NCBI GenBank assembly: GCA_930633525.1
Contig: CAKNFP010000001.1
Coordinates: 908,001-972,000, forward strand
DNA from: Hyphomicrobiales bacterium
GTDB taxonomy: Bacteria; Pseudomonadota; Alphaproteobacteria; Rhizobiales; Beijerinckiaceae
Direction: 5' to 3'
DNA: 64,000 nucleotides
The notes below the pieces were generated by a model, which did no database searches, had not been told where the DNA came from, and saw only the letters and a program-made list of their open reading frames with translations. Positions 39,542 through 49,283 of this stretch are shown here, one piece after another; positions within the stretch are counted from its first letter, which is position 1, and every line of letters starts with the position of its first letter. Made by a program: the position numbers and the translations under genes.

Positions 39542-40945
39542 TTGCTGCATGTGTCGACCCGGGGCGAAGCACCCGTCATCGGTTTCACGGAAGCCTTGCT
39601 TGCCGGCCTCGCGCGTGACGGTGGCCTCTATGTACCTGAGAACTGGCCGGCCCTGTCGGGGCAAGAGATCGCGGGTTTCGCGGGTCGCACCTATGAGGAT
39701 ATTGCAGCGACGGTTGTCGGCCGCCTGACGGGCGGAGACATACCGGACGACGTTCTGGCGGGCATGATCAACGAAGCCTATGCCACCTTCCGGCACCCGG
39801 CCGTCTGTCCGCTCGTGCAGCTTGATGACAACCTCTTCGTGCTGGAGCTGTTCCACGGCCCGACGCTCGCCTTCAAGGACGTGGCCATGCAGCTTCTCGG
39901 CCGCATGATGGACCATGTCCTGAAGGCGCGTGGCGAGCGCGCGACCATCGTGGGGGCGACCTCCGGCGATACCGGCTCGGCGGCGATCGAGGCTTTCCGG
40001 GGGCTCGATCAGGTTGACGTGTTCATCCTCTATCCGCAGGGGCGCGTGTCAGAGGTTCAGCGGCGGCAAATGACGACTGTCGACGCGCCGAATGTCCACG
40101 CCATCGCGGTGGAGGGCACGTTCGATGATTGCCAGGCGATCCTGAAGGGGCTCTTCAATAACCACGCTTTCCGGGACGCGTTGAAGCTCTCGGGTGTCAA
40201 TTCCATCAACTGGGCGCGTATCGTCGCCCAGACGGTCTATTATTTCACGGCGGGCGTCAGCTTGGGCGCACCGTACCGTCCGGTTTCCTTCAGCGTGCCA
40301 ACGGGCAATTTCGGCGATGTGTTCGCCGGCTATGCCGCCAAGCGCATGGGATTGCCGATCGCCGGTTTCACCATCGCCACCAATGCCAATGACATTCTGG
40401 CGCGCACGGTGGCGACGGGCAGCTATACGGTGACCGGCGTCAAGCCGACATCGTCGCCGTCCATGGATATTCAGGTGTCGTCCAATTTCGAGCGGCTTCT
40501 GTTCGACGCCTATGGTCGTGACGCCGCTGAGGTGCGTCGCCTGATGGCGCATCTCGCGCAGGCCGGCTCGTTCACCATCGGTGACCGGCCGCTTGCCGCC
40601 ATCCGGTCGGAGTTCGGCGCCGAGGCGGTGTCAGAGGAGGAAACCGGCGCCGAGATCGCGCGGACATGGAAGACCGCCGGCTATCTCACCGATCCACACA
40701 CGGCGGTTGCGCTCGCTGCCGCGCGGCGCGTGCAATCGGCAGATCCCGCCGTGCCGATGATCGCGCTGTCGACCGCCCATCCCGCCAAGTTCCCGGATGC
40801 CGTTGAGCGAGCCTCCGGCGTTCGCCCGCCGCTTCCTGAGCACCTCGCGGATCTCTACGATCGTCGGGAACATTTCACCGTTGTGGCGAATGATGCATCG
40901 GCCATCGAGGCCTTCATTCGCGATCGCGCGCGTGCCCTGCAGTGA
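39542..40945 (+). CDS. thrC: Threonine synthase
   Basis: ThrC converts phosphohomoserine to threonine with pyridoxal phosphate, following ThrB. The 467-residue protein has the PLP lysine in GPTLAFKDVAMQLLG near residue 107 and the phosphate loop GATSGDTGSAAIEAF. I place the start at a TTG (39542), reading LHVSTRGEAPVIGF: it has an AGGAG ribosome site 8 bases upstream and gives exactly the N terminus of alphaproteobacterial ThrC. An upstream GTG at 39512 has no such site. It is followed after 7 bases by the M16 peptidase gene. Confidence 0.94.
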   Translation: MLHVSTRGEAPVIGFTEALLAGLARDGGLYVPENWPALSGQEIAGFAGRTYEDIAATVVGRLTGGDIPDDVLAGMINEAYATFRHPAVCPLVQLDDNLFVLELFHGPTLAFKDVAMQLLGRMMDHVLKARGERATIVGATSGDTGSAAIEAFRGLDQVDVFILYPQGRVSEVQRRQMTTVDAPNVHAIAVEGTFDDCQAILKGLFNNHAFRDALKLSGVNSINWARIVAQTVYYFTAGVSLGAPYRPVSFSVPTGNFGDVFAGYAAKRMGLPIAGFTIATNANDILARTVATGSYTVTGVKPTSSPSMDIQVSSNFERLLFDAYGRDAAEVRRLMAHLAQAGSFTIGDRPLAAIRSEFGAEAVSEEETGAEIARTWKTAGYLTDPHTAVALAAARRVQSADPAVPMIALSTAHPAKFPDAVERASGVRPPLPEHLADLYDRREHFTVVANDASAIEAFIRDRARALQ

Positions 40946-40952
40946 GCGACGT

Positions 40953-42278
40953 ATGAACCTGCGCTCCCCGCCGCAGATCGATAACAATGTTCACGTCACG
41001 ACCCTCGCCAGCGGTCTCAGGGTCGCGACCGAGCGCTTTGCGCACGTAGCCACAGCGGCGGTCGGCGTATGGGTCGGCACGGGCTCCCGACATGAGGGGG
41101 CGAGCGAACATGGTCTGTCCCATCTTCTGGAGCATATGGCCTTCAAGGGCACGCGCCGACGCTCCGCGCGTGCCATCGCCGAGGCAATCGAGGCGGTGGG
41201 CGGGGATCTCAACGCCGAGACGGGCATCGAGCACACCGCCTATACGGCGCGTGTGATGGCCGAGGATGTCGATCTCGCGCTCGACATTCTCGCCGACATC
41301 ATCATCGATTCCGTCATCGACGCCGCCGAGCTCGAACGCGAGAAAGCCGTCATCCTCCAGGAGATCGGGGCTGTCGAGGATACCCCCGACGACCTCATCA
41401 ACGACCTTTTCCTCGAAGGTGCCTTCACCGGCCAGCCGCTCGGCCGGCCGATCCTTGGCACGCCGGCGACGGTCGCGAGCTTCGATCCGGACGCGGTGAA
41501 GCGCTTTCTGGCGCGGGAATATCGCGCGGGCCGCATGGTTGTCGCGGCGGCGGGCGCCGTTGACCATGATGCCATCGTCGCTTCCGTCGAGCGGCTTTTC
41601 GCCGCCTTGCCGCCGGGTCGTGCCGCGGCACCCGCGCCCGCCCAGTATCGGGGCGGCACCGAGGTGCGGCTCGATCGTGACCTTGAGCAAGTGCACATGC
41701 TCATCGGCTTCGCCGGTGCGTCGTTTCTCGACGATGCTTTTTATCCCCTGCAGGTTTTCGCCAATCTCCTCGGTGGCGGCATGTCGTCGCGTCTGTTCCA
41801 GGAGGTGCGCGAAGCGCGCGGGCTCGCCTATGCGGTGGAGGCCTTCCATTGGTCCTTCGCGGATGCGGGCGTGTTCGGCCTGTCCGCCGCGACTGCTCCG
41901 GAGGACCTGGCGGAGTTGATGCCTGTGGCTCTCGATTGCCTGCGCGATGCCACTGACAACGCTACTGACGCTGAGATCGCGCGGGCCAAGGCCCAGCTTC
42001 GCGTCGCCCATTTCACCGCGCTCGAGTCACCGGCGAGCCGCGTCGAGCAGATCGCCCGACAGCTCATCGCGCTCGATCGCGTCATCCCGAGCACCGAGGT
42101 CGTTACCCGGCTGGAGGCGGTGACGGCGGCCGATGTGCGCAAGGCTGCGGCCGCACTCATGGCGTCCCCGCCGATTCTCGCAGCTATCGGAGCGCTCGAG
42201 GGGCTGCCGCCGCTTGAGCGTATTGCAGAACGGCTGTTCCCCGCGGCGGCTGCCTCCGGTTCGCTTGGAGAAGGGTGA
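40953..42278 (+). CDS. M16-family zinc peptidase (processing peptidase-like)
   Basis: The 441-residue protein resembles mitochondrial processing peptidase beta. The inverted zinc motif HLLEH lies in GLSHLLEHMAFKGT near residue 50, and the downstream Glu is in ELEREKAVILQEI. The Gly-rich loop LLGGGMSSRLFQEVRE is present. It should be a cytoplasmic peptidase of short peptides. Located between thrC and the broken GNAT gene; the TGATG overlap suggests the three once formed one transcript. Confidence 0.92.
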   Translation: MNLRSPPQIDNNVHVTTLASGLRVATERFAHVATAAVGVWVGTGSRHEGASEHGLSHLLEHMAFKGTRRRSARAIAEAIEAVGGDLNAETGIEHTAYTARVMAEDVDLALDILADIIIDSVIDAAELEREKAVILQEIGAVEDTPDDLINDLFLEGAFTGQPLGRPILGTPATVASFDPDAVKRFLAREYRAGRMVVAAAGAVDHDAIVASVERLFAALPPGRAAAPAPAQYRGGTEVRLDRDLEQVHMLIGFAGASFLDDAFYPLQVFANLLGGGMSSRLFQEVREARGLAYAVEAFHWSFADAGVFGLSAATAPEDLAELMPVALDCLRDATDNATDAEIARAKAQLRVAHFTALESPASRVEQIARQLIALDRVIPSTEVVTRLEAVTAADVRKAAAALMASPPILAAIGALEGLPPLERIAERLFPAAAASGSLGEG

Positions 42279-42865
42279 TGGTCATCTTCCGCTTTGCACC
42301 GATCCACGAACCGCCCCCGGCGATCAGAGGCGACGGGGTCTATCTCCGGGTTCCGCAGATGTCGGACCACGCGGCCTGGGCGACGCTGCGTGAGGAGAGC
42401 CGGGCTTTTCTGGAGCCATGGGAGCCAATCTGGCCGTCGGACGACCTGACGAAGGCTGCCTTTCGCCGGCGCGTGCGGCGCTATTAGGACGACCTGCGCC
42501 GGGATGTTGCCTATCCCTTCCTGCTGTTTCGCGAAGGCGACGACGCGCTTCTTGGCGGCTTGACCTTGGGCTTGGTGCGTCGCGGCGTCGCGCAGGCCTG
42601 CACGCTCGGTTATTGGGTGGGCATGCGCCATGCCCGAAAAGGCTATATGCTGCGGGGGGTTAGGGCTGCGCTGCGGTTTGCCTTCATCGATCTTGGGTTG
42701 CAGCGGGTCGAGGCCGCGTGCCTGCCGAGCAACATGGCGTCGATAGGGCTTCTTGAAAAAGCCGGTTTTCAGCGGGAGGGCTACGCGCGGCGATATCTGT
42801 GTATCGCCGGCGTATGGCAAGATCATCTTCTCTTCGCCTGTCTCAAAGATGACCTCGTCCTCTGA
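42278..42865 (+). pseudogene. RimJ/RimL-type GNAT acetyltransferase, interrupted by TAG
   Basis: The same reading frame runs from 42278 to 42865 but contains an amber codon at 42485-42487 (codon 70). Before it is the RimJ-like start (LRVPQMSDHAAWATLREESRAFLEPWEP...), after it the GNAT core (LLGGLTLGLVRRGVAQ, LGYWVGMRHARKGYML, RVEAACLPSNMASIGLLEKAGF). With the stop bridged the protein would be 195 residues, the normal length of this family. The context RRY-stop-DDLRRD suggests that GAG changed to TAG, one base. It overlaps the M16 stop. Either a recent pseudogene, a sequencing error, or readthrough. Confidence 0.88.
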
Positions 42866-42938
42866 ACCCGGCCGCCACTCTACAAAATGGGGATGGCGCG
42901 TTGGTTCGCCTTGCGTAGGCTTGGCTGCACGGGTACGA

Positions 42939-45860
42939 GTGAAATATGAGCCGGGCGCCTATCCGCATGAGAGTTCTGCGTTGCGTGTGATCCGCGTTCT
43001 CACCCTCATTGTCTGCAGCCTCTGGATCGCTCTCGCAGCGTCGCCGGCGAGCGCTGTGGAGGCCGTCAGGGTGACGCTCGATGCGGCGGCAGTCGATCTG
43101 ACGCCCGTCGTCGAGCACTACAAATCCGAGGGCGACCTTATCCAGATTTCGACGGCGCCAGGCCCGGACGGCATCGTGCGCCGCATTGCCGTGAAGGCAC
43201 GCGAGGGCGGCACGCGGCCGGACTGGATCGTCTTCGCGCTCACCAACGACACCGATGAGCAGATCGACAGGCTGCTGGTGGCGCCGCACTACCGCCTCGT
43301 CGGCTCGGGCGTCGTCTGGCCGGATCTTGGGTCTTCACGCATCGCAGCCATCACGGCCAGCCAAGGCATCCGGCCGGAGCGGGAGGACAGCCCGGACGCG
43401 GACATCTTCACGGTCACGCTCGATCCAGGCACCACGGTGACCTTCGTCGCCGAACTCAACACGTCGAACCTGCCGCAGCTCTATATCTGGGAACCGGAGG
43501 CCTACAAGCACAAGGTCAACGGGCTTACCCTCTACAAGGGCATCATCATCGGCATCGCCGGCCTGCTCGCGCTCTTCCTGACCGTCGTCTTCGTGGTGAA
43601 GGGCGCGGTGATCTTCCCGGCGGCCGCGGCGCTCGCCTGGGCCGTTCTGGCCTATGCCTGCATCGATTTCGGCTTTTTCCAGCAGATCTTTCCGATCGCG
43701 GCGGCGACGGAGCGAATATATAGGGCGGCCGCCGAGGCGGTGCTCGCCGCGACGCTCCTCGTCTTCCTTTTCGCCTATCTCAATCTCAGTCGCTGGCACG
43801 TCCGCTACAGCCACGTCACGCTGTTCTGGCTGCTCTTTCTCGGTGCGCTCGTCGGCCTTGCGGTCTTCGATGCGCCCATCGCCGCCGGTGTGGCCCGTAT
43901 ATCGATCGCGGCGATCGCCGCTGTGGGCTTCGCGCTCGTGGTTCATCTCGCGAGCCACGGCTATGACCGCGCCGTTATGCTGATACCGGCGTGGCTCCTG
44001 CTTCTGGTATGGGTCGCCGCCACGAGCTTCACGGTCCTCGGGGAACTGTCGCGGGATCTCGTGCCGCCAGCGCTGATCGGCGGTCTCGTCCTCATCGTCC
44101 TGCTCATCGGCTTCACGGTGATGCAGCATGCCTTCGCTGGCGGCGCGCTGGCGCAGGGCCTGGTCAGTGACAGCGAGCGCAAGGCGCTGGCCATCGCGGG
44201 ATCCGGTGACATCGTCTTCGACTGGGACGTCTCGGCCGATCGCATCTTCGTCAGCAACGAGGTCGAGCAGCTTCTTTCGCTGCGTCGCGGCAGCCTGGAG
44301 GGGCCAGCCTCGGCTTGGCTCGACATCATCCACCCCTTCGACGCGGACCGCTACCGGGCGACGCTCGATGCCGTGCTGGAGCAGAAACGCGGGCGCATCG
44401 CGCTCGACTTCCGTTTGCGCGCCGCGAATGGACAGTATTTCTGGTTCAATCTGAAAGCCCGGCCGGTGGTCGGCAGTGACAACGAGGTGATCCGGGTCGT
44501 CGGCACGCTGAGCGATGTCACCGAGCATCGCAACGCCGAGGAGCGGTTGCTGCACGACGCGGTGCACGACAATCTCACCGGTCTGCCGAACCGCGAATTG
44601 TTCCACGACCGGCTCGACAGCTCGCTTGTGCTGAGCCGTCGTGGCGGCATCGTCCGCCCGACCGTCATTGTGGTCGATATCGACCGCTTCAAGGCGGTGA
44701 ATGATTCCGTCGGTCTTTCGGCAGGCGATGCCATCCTGCTGACGCTGTCACGCCGCCTTGGGCGGCTGCTGCGGCCCCAGGACAGCCTCGCGCGCATCTC
44801 CGGCGACGAGCTTGCGCTTATCCTCGTGTCGGAACGCGAGTCCGACCGCATCATCGCCTTTGCTGACATGATCCGGCGGGCGGTGACGACACCCGTCACC
44901 TTCGCCGAGCGCGAGATCTTCCTGACGGCTTCCATCGGCATCGCCCTGCACGACTCGCAGGACGATGTGAAGGGCGAGGAGATGCTGCGCAACGCCGAGA
45001 TCGCCATGATCCACGCCAAGCGCCAGGGCGGGGACAGGATCGAGGTGTTCCGCCCCGGGATGCGTGCGCAGGGCACGGACAAGCTGGCCATCGAGAGCGA
45101 CCTGCGCCGGGCACTCGAGCGTGGCGAGATGAAAGTCTATTTCCAGCCGATCGTCCGGCTGGAGGATCGGACGATCGCGGGCTTCGAGACGCTTCTGCGC
45201 TGGGACCATCCGCGCCAGGGACGGCTGATGCCCCACGATTTTATCCCGATCGCGGAGGAAAGCGGGCTGATCGCGGAACTCGGCGCCTTCGCGCTGGAGC
45301 GCACGGCGCGCGAGCTCTCGGTCTGGCAACGGGCCCTGGAAGTGCATCCGCCGATCTTCGCCAGCGTCAACATATCGAGCCGCCAGTTGCTGCGGCACGA
45401 CCTCTTGCATGATGTGAAGACGGTGCTTGCCCGCACGCCGGTGGAACCGGGCTCGCTCAAGCTCGAGCTCACCGAAAGCCTAGTCATGGAGAACCCGGAA
45501 TATGCCGCGCAGATGATGTCGCGCATCCGCGATCTCGGGGCGGGGCTCTCACTCGATGATTTCGGGACCGGCTATTCGGCGCTGTCCTATCTCCAGCGCT
45601 TCCCCTTCGATACCATCAAGATCGACCAGTCCTTCGTCCGCCAGCTCGGCAACGGCACGCGCCCCGTCATTCTGCGGGCGATCATCTCGCTCGCCCATGA
45701 CCTCGGCATGGAAGTGGTCGCGGAGGGCGCGGAGAACGAGTCCGACGCGGTCGAACTCGCCCAGCTCGGCTGCGAATATGCGCAGGGCTTTGCCTTTGGC
45801 GAGCCGATGACCGCCCATGACGCGCGCCGTCTCGTGGGCGCGGCGCCCGAGGCCGCCTGA
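42939..45860 (+). CDS. Membrane PAS-GGDEF-EAL cyclic-di-GMP protein
   Basis: This protein of about 973 residues has a signal peptide (IRVLTLIVCSLWIALAASPASA), a periplasmic sensory domain of about 170 residues of the 7TMR-DISM type, about seven membrane helices (210-400), a PAS domain (about 410-535), a GGDEF domain and an EAL domain. The GGDEF site reads SGDEL and is preceded by an intact I-site RPQD five residues before. The EAL site reads ETLLRW, and the other phosphodiesterase residues are present (NISSRQL, ELTES, LDDFGTGYS, IKIDQSF, AEGAEN). It is probably a c-di-GMP phosphodiesterase with a modified cyclase domain. The start is uncertain: GTG 42939 is a reasonable choice, as the frame upstream overlaps the GNAT gene. 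Confidence 0.88.
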   Translation: MKYEPGAYPHESSALRVIRVLTLIVCSLWIALAASPASAVEAVRVTLDAAAVDLTPVVEHYKSEGDLIQISTAPGPDGIVRRIAVKAREGGTRPDWIVFALTNDTDEQIDRLLVAPHYRLVGSGVVWPDLGSSRIAAITASQGIRPEREDSPDADIFTVTLDPGTTVTFVAELNTSNLPQLYIWEPEAYKHKVNGLTLYKGIIIGIAGLLALFLTVVFVVKGAVIFPAAAALAWAVLAYACIDFGFFQQIFPIAAATERIYRAAAEAVLAATLLVFLFAYLNLSRWHVRYSHVTLFWLLFLGALVGLAVFDAPIAAGVARISIAAIAAVGFALVVHLASHGYDRAVMLIPAWLLLLVWVAATSFTVLGELSRDLVPPALIGGLVLIVLLIGFTVMQHAFAGGALAQGLVSDSERKALAIAGSGDIVFDWDVSADRIFVSNEVEQLLSLRRGSLEGPASAWLDIIHPFDADRYRATLDAVLEQKRGRIALDFRLRAANGQYFWFNLKARPVVGSDNEVIRVVGTLSDVTEHRNAEERLLHDAVHDNLTGLPNRELFHDRLDSSLVLSRRGGIVRPTVIVVDIDRFKAVNDSVGLSAGDAILLTLSRRLGRLLRPQDSLARISGDELALILVSERESDRIIAFADMIRRAVTTPVTFAEREIFLTASIGIALHDSQDDVKGEEMLRNAEIAMIHAKRQGGDRIEVFRPGMRAQGTDKLAIESDLRRALERGEMKVYFQPIVRLEDRTIAGFETLLRWDHPRQGRLMPHDFIPIAEESGLIAELGAFALERTARELSVWQRALEVHPPIFASVNISSRQLLRHDLLHDVKTVLARTPVEPGSLKLELTESLVMENPEYAAQMMSRIRDLGAGLSLDDFGTGYSALSYLQRFPFDTIKIDQSFVRQLGNGTRPVILRAIISLAHDLGMEVVAEGAENESDAVELAQLGCEYAQGFAFGEPMTAHDARRLVGAAPEAA

Positions 45861-45974
45861 GCGAACCCTAAGCCGTCCGCCGCAACCGTGTTGCCGCGAA
45901 TCTTGCGCGCCGTTCACCCTTGAAATCCATCGGTCGTCAAACCGATGGCTCCCTGTCTTCAGGCGTCGCGGCGT

Positions 45975-46586
45975 TCAGGCATGCCCCGCCCGGCCAGAGA
46001 GCATGCCGGGTTCAATGCCCAGATTGCGCAAGGCCAGATCGTAACGGCTCTCTATGGAAGATCCGAACAGAAGATCGAGATCGGCCGGACCGTTCAGCCA
46101 GCCGTTGGCCAGGATCTCGCTTTCGAGCTGGCCGGGAGACCAGCCGGAATAGCCGAGCGCAAGCATGGCGCTCGATGGTCCCTCGCCGCGCGCGATTGCC
46201 TTCAAAATGTCGACAGTCGCCGTTAGGCAGATGCCATCGTCGATCGACAACGTTGAATTGTCGATAAAGAAGTCATCGGAATGCAGCACGAAACCGCGTC
46301 CGGTCTCCACCGGTCCGCCACGCAGAACCTGGATATGTTCCGCACGAGTCGGCAGCCGGATCACGTCCTCCGGGGGAATGATGTCAAGCTGCACCAGGAC
46401 GTCGGGAAAGCTCAGGTCGGGGGCGGGGCGGTTCACGATGATCCCCATGGCGCCTTCTTCGGAATGCGCGCAGACATAGATCACGCTCCGCGCGAAACGC
46501 TCGTCGCTCATTCCGGGCATGGCGATGAGCAGCTGCCCGTCGAGATAGCCGCTCATGTCGTCGTTCGTTGGCTGCACAGATCGCAT
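45975..46586 (-). CDS. YqgE/AlgH family protein
   Basis: The 203-residue protein has the family signatures [36 protein letters not shown] and [17 protein letters not shown]. The family is found widely in Proteobacteria; function is unclear (named AlgH from a Pseudomonas alginate regulator). An AAGGA ribosome site precedes ATG 46586. It is divergent from the DsbD-N-like gene. Confidence 0.92.
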   Translation of the reverse strand: MRSVQPTNDDMSGYLDGQLLIAMPGMSDERFARSVIYVCAHSEEGAMGIIVNRPAPDLSFPDVLVQLDIIPPEDVIRLPTRAEHIQVLRGGPVETGRGFVLHSDDFFIDNSTLSIDDGICLTATVDILKAIARGEGPSSAMLALGYSGWSPGQLESEILANGWLNGPADLDLLFGSSIESRYDLALRNLGIEPGMLSGRAGHA

Positions 46587-46842
46587 CAAGGGGTCCTTTT
46601 TCGCCTATGCTACGATCATAGGTACGGTTTTCAACGCTTTTTGCACGGGCTAGGTTGCAGGCCTTCACGCAGAATTGGCTCGTATATTGAGGATCCCGCC
46701 TGTACAGAATCGGGCGATATGGCGTTTGCCCATACCCCTAGTGGTGGAGATCGCGTTCGGAAGCATGGCTTGGGTCATGCTGGGCCGGGGAGGAGACCTC
46801 GGCCGAGGTGGCCGATGGCATGCAAAGGATTGTGAGCGACAT

Positions 46843-47706
46843 ATGAGCAGGTTGGCCCCTCTGGCGTCCGCCTCGATCGTCTGGATAGGCCTTCTGGCAA
46901 ATGCGATGGCACAGGATGCGGTCTGGCGTCCGGTTGCGAAGGCACCGATCCATTCCACGGTCCAGCTTGATCCCGTGGCAATCCCTCCCGACAGTCCCAA
47001 TCGCGAGGTCATCGTCACGATCGCCCTGCAGCCCGGCTACAAGACCTACTGGCGTACCCCCGGCGATTCGGGGGTGCCGCCAACCTTCGACTGGTCGAAA
47101 TCCGAAAATCTCGGCTCCGTGACCGTCAAATGGCCGGCGCCGAAATGGTTCTTCGACGGCAGTGGCTACGCCATCGGCTATGGGGGCCGCGCCCGCTTTC
47201 CTGTTTCGGTGGTGGCGCAGGACAAGGACAAGCCGCTCGTTCTGAAGCTCAGCCTCGACTACGCCGTTTGCAAGGACATCTGCATTCCGGCGAAGGCTGA
47301 GGCAAACCTCCGCCTGCCGGCGGCCGGCGAGGCCGTGTCGCTGCCTTTGGTGGACCCGTTCGCGGCGAACCTTCCACGCCGTGTCGGACTTGGCGAGGCG
47401 GTCGACGGCATCGCCATCGCCGCCGTCGAGGGCCCGGTCAAAGCCCTGGTGGTCAAGGCGCGTATTCCGCAGGAGGGCGGCAGCCCGGTGGACAGCAATC
47501 TCTTCGTGGAAGGGCCTGAGGGATGGCTCTTCGGCAAGCCGGAGCGCGAGGCGCTGGAGGGCGGCGAGATGCGCTTCAGCGTGCCATTGAGCGACAAGCC
47601 GAAGCACGTCTCCGCCACCAAGATTCCATTGCTGCTGACCCTGGTCGTCGCGGGCCGTTCCATCGAGGTGGTCTCCGACCTCGACGTCAGCGCCATTGCG
47701 CGGTAA
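46843..47706 (+). CDS. DsbD N-terminal-domain-like periplasmic protein
   Basis: The 287-residue protein has a signal peptide ending at AMAQD (residue 24) and a beta-rich domain that resembles the N-terminal (alpha) domain of the thiol reductase DsbD: GYKTYWRTPGDSGVPPTF and YAVCKDICIPAKAE, where the two Cys of CKDIC match the DsbD-alpha reactive pair. It lacks the membrane and C-terminal thioredoxin domains, so it would need an external electron donor such as CcdA/ScsB. Known in Hyphomicrobiales as a stand-alone protein. It precedes a peroxiredoxin gene on the same strand. Confidence 0.82.
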   Translation: MSRLAPLASASIVWIGLLANAMAQDAVWRPVAKAPIHSTVQLDPVAIPPDSPNREVIVTIALQPGYKTYWRTPGDSGVPPTFDWSKSENLGSVTVKWPAPKWFFDGSGYAIGYGGRARFPVSVVAQDKDKPLVLKLSLDYAVCKDICIPAKAEANLRLPAAGEAVSLPLVDPFAANLPRRVGLGEAVDGIAIAAVEGPVKALVVKARIPQEGGSPVDSNLFVEGPEGWLFGKPEREALEGGEMRFSVPLSDKPKHVSATKIPLLLTLVVAGRSIEVVSDLDVSAIAR

Positions 47707-47809
47707 CTGATGGTCCAGCGCGGTTCTCGCGTGCTTGGGTCCCGCGTTCTGCAGGGGGCCGCTTTTTTTACGGCCCGCGAGGGTCGTTCATCCTCAGGAG
47801 TTCCATCGC

Positions 47810-48295
47810 ATGGCCATCAAAGTCGGTGATCCGCTACCCCAGGTGACCTTCCGCATTCCCACGTCGGATGGCCCGGCGGCCAAGTCCACGGATGACCTTT
47901 TCAAGGGGCGGCGGGTCGTGCTGTTTGCCGTGCCGGGCGCCTTCACGCCCACCTGCAACAACAACCATCTGCCTGGCTTCCTGAACAAGGCCTCCGAAAT
48001 CAAGGCCAAGGGCATTGATGCGATCCTCGTCACGGCCGTGAACGACGTGTTCGTGATGGGCGCTTGGGCGAAGGCGACCGGCGCCGAAGGCACCATTGAG
48101 TTTCTGTCGGACGGCAGCGCGGAATTCGCCACCGCCGCTGGCCTTGCTTTCGACGGCAAGGGCTTCGGCCTCGGCACCCGCTCGCAGCGTTACTCGATGG
48201 TCGTGAACGACGGCGTCGTCGAGCAGCTGAATGTCGAGGAAACGGCCAGCAAGGCCGAGGCTTCCGGCGCCGAGGCGCTGCTCGCCAAGCTCTGA
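47810..48295 (+). CDS. Peroxiredoxin (Prx5-like, single Cys)
   Basis: The 161-residue protein reduces peroxides with one peroxidatic cysteine, Cys49 in PGAFTPTCNNNHLPGF. No other cysteine is present, so it should be regenerated by glutathione/glutaredoxin, consistent with gshA in the same genome. AGGAG precedes ATG 47810. A terminator follows at 48371. Confidence 0.94.
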   Translation: MAIKVGDPLPQVTFRIPTSDGPAAKSTDDLFKGRRVVLFAVPGAFTPTCNNNHLPGFLNKASEIKAKGIDAILVTAVNDVFVMGAWAKATGAEGTIEFLSDGSAEFATAAGLAFDGKGFGLGTRSQRYSMVVNDGVVEQLNVEETASKAEASGAEALLAKL

Positions 48296-48370
48296 CGCGG
48301 CTTGGTCTTGGCCTGAAGTTTGGTCTTGCCCTGAAGTGTCGCGCGAGCGATCGACGCGAGCTTAACCCCG

Positions 48371-48401
48371 AGCCTCCGGACAATGTCCGGAGGCTTTTTT
48401 T
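48371..48401 (+). terminator. Rho-independent terminator after the peroxiredoxin gene
   Basis: AGCCTCCGGAC and GTCCGGAGGCT make an 11-bp perfect stem with an AAT loop followed by seven T. It lies between convergent genes (peroxiredoxin and rnhB). Confidence 0.93.
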
Positions 48402-48437
48402 GACCTTGCCCGACGATGTGATCTGACGAAGGGCGCG

Positions 48438-49163
48438 TTACACGGCCAGCGCGGCGACCGGTGAAGCATCAGCCTCTGTTTTCGGTGAAGTCTTGAGGGG
48501 CGCGAAGCTCATGCGATGGAAGGGGCAGGGGCCATGCGCCGCGATAGCGGCGCGATGTTCGGCCGTCCCGTAGCCCTTATGGCGCGAGAAGCCATAGGCC
48601 GGGTAGCGGCTGCACAGCCGCTTCATCATGCGGTCACGCGTGACCTTGGCGACAATCGCCGCGGCGGCGATCGAAACGACATTGGCATCGCCTTTGACGA
48701 CAGCCTCCACGTCGCAGGGGGCGGGGGGGCGATCAATGCCATCGACCAGCGCCACCATGGGCGCGACGGGGAGCGCCGCCAGCGCGCGCGACATGGCGCT
48801 CAGCGTTGCCTGGCGAATATTCATGACATCGATGCCGCTCGCGGAGACGCTGGCGATACCGACGTGGCTCGTCGTGACGATGATGTCGTGCAGGCGCTCG
48901 CGCTCCGCGGCGTCGAGTATCTTCGAATCGGCCAGGCCATTGGGAATGCGGTCGGGATCGAGAATGACGGCGGCGACCACCACAGGCCCCGCGAGCGGTC
49001 CCCGGCCAACCTCGTCGACACCGGCGACAGGCCAAAGCCCGCGTGCCTTGAGCCGCAATTCGCGATCGTATGTGGGCCCATCCGGCATAACGAGCGGCAG
49101 AGTGATGCTATCGAGGGCAGGAGTGGGAACAGCGAGCGAATCGGAGCGGCGCGGACGTTTCAT
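48438..49163 (-). CDS. rnhB: Ribonuclease HII
   Basis: RNase HII removes ribonucleotides from DNA. The 241-residue protein has catalytic [15 protein letters not shown] near residue 48 (Asp-Glu), the later Asp in [11 protein letters not shown] and the [16 protein letters not shown] segment. The N terminus of about 35 residues is extra. Convergent with the peroxiredoxin gene. Two RNase H genes (I and II) are thus both in this window. Confidence 0.95.
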   Translation of the reverse strand: MKRPRRSDSLAVPTPALDSITLPLVMPDGPTYDRELRLKARGLWPVAGVDEVGRGPLAGPVVVAAVILDPDRIPNGLADSKILDAAERERLHDIIVTTSHVGIASVSASGIDVMNIRQATLSAMSRALAALPVAPMVALVDGIDRPPAPCDVEAVVKGDANVVSIAAAAIVAKVTRDRMMKRLCSRYPAYGFSRHKGYGTAEHRAAIAAHGPCPFHRMSFAPLKTSPKTEADASPVAALAV

Positions 49164-49283
49164 CTCGCCATGGTGCGCGCCGCGCCCCTATTCTCAAGCA
49201 TAAAATCCCGGAATCTCCGCGGAAAAAGGCCTCCGCGCAAAATGAAGCCCAAGCCCGGATTACCGAAGACCGACGAACGGCCC

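Noticed and set aside
42753..42938. Extension of the GGDEF-EAL protein back to 42753
   Set aside because: It would overlap the GNAT coding region in another frame, and has no signal-peptide logic.
47756..47775. GGGCCG-T-rich-CGGCCC as a terminator after the DsbD-N-like gene
   Set aside because: The T run lies in the loop and not after the stem.
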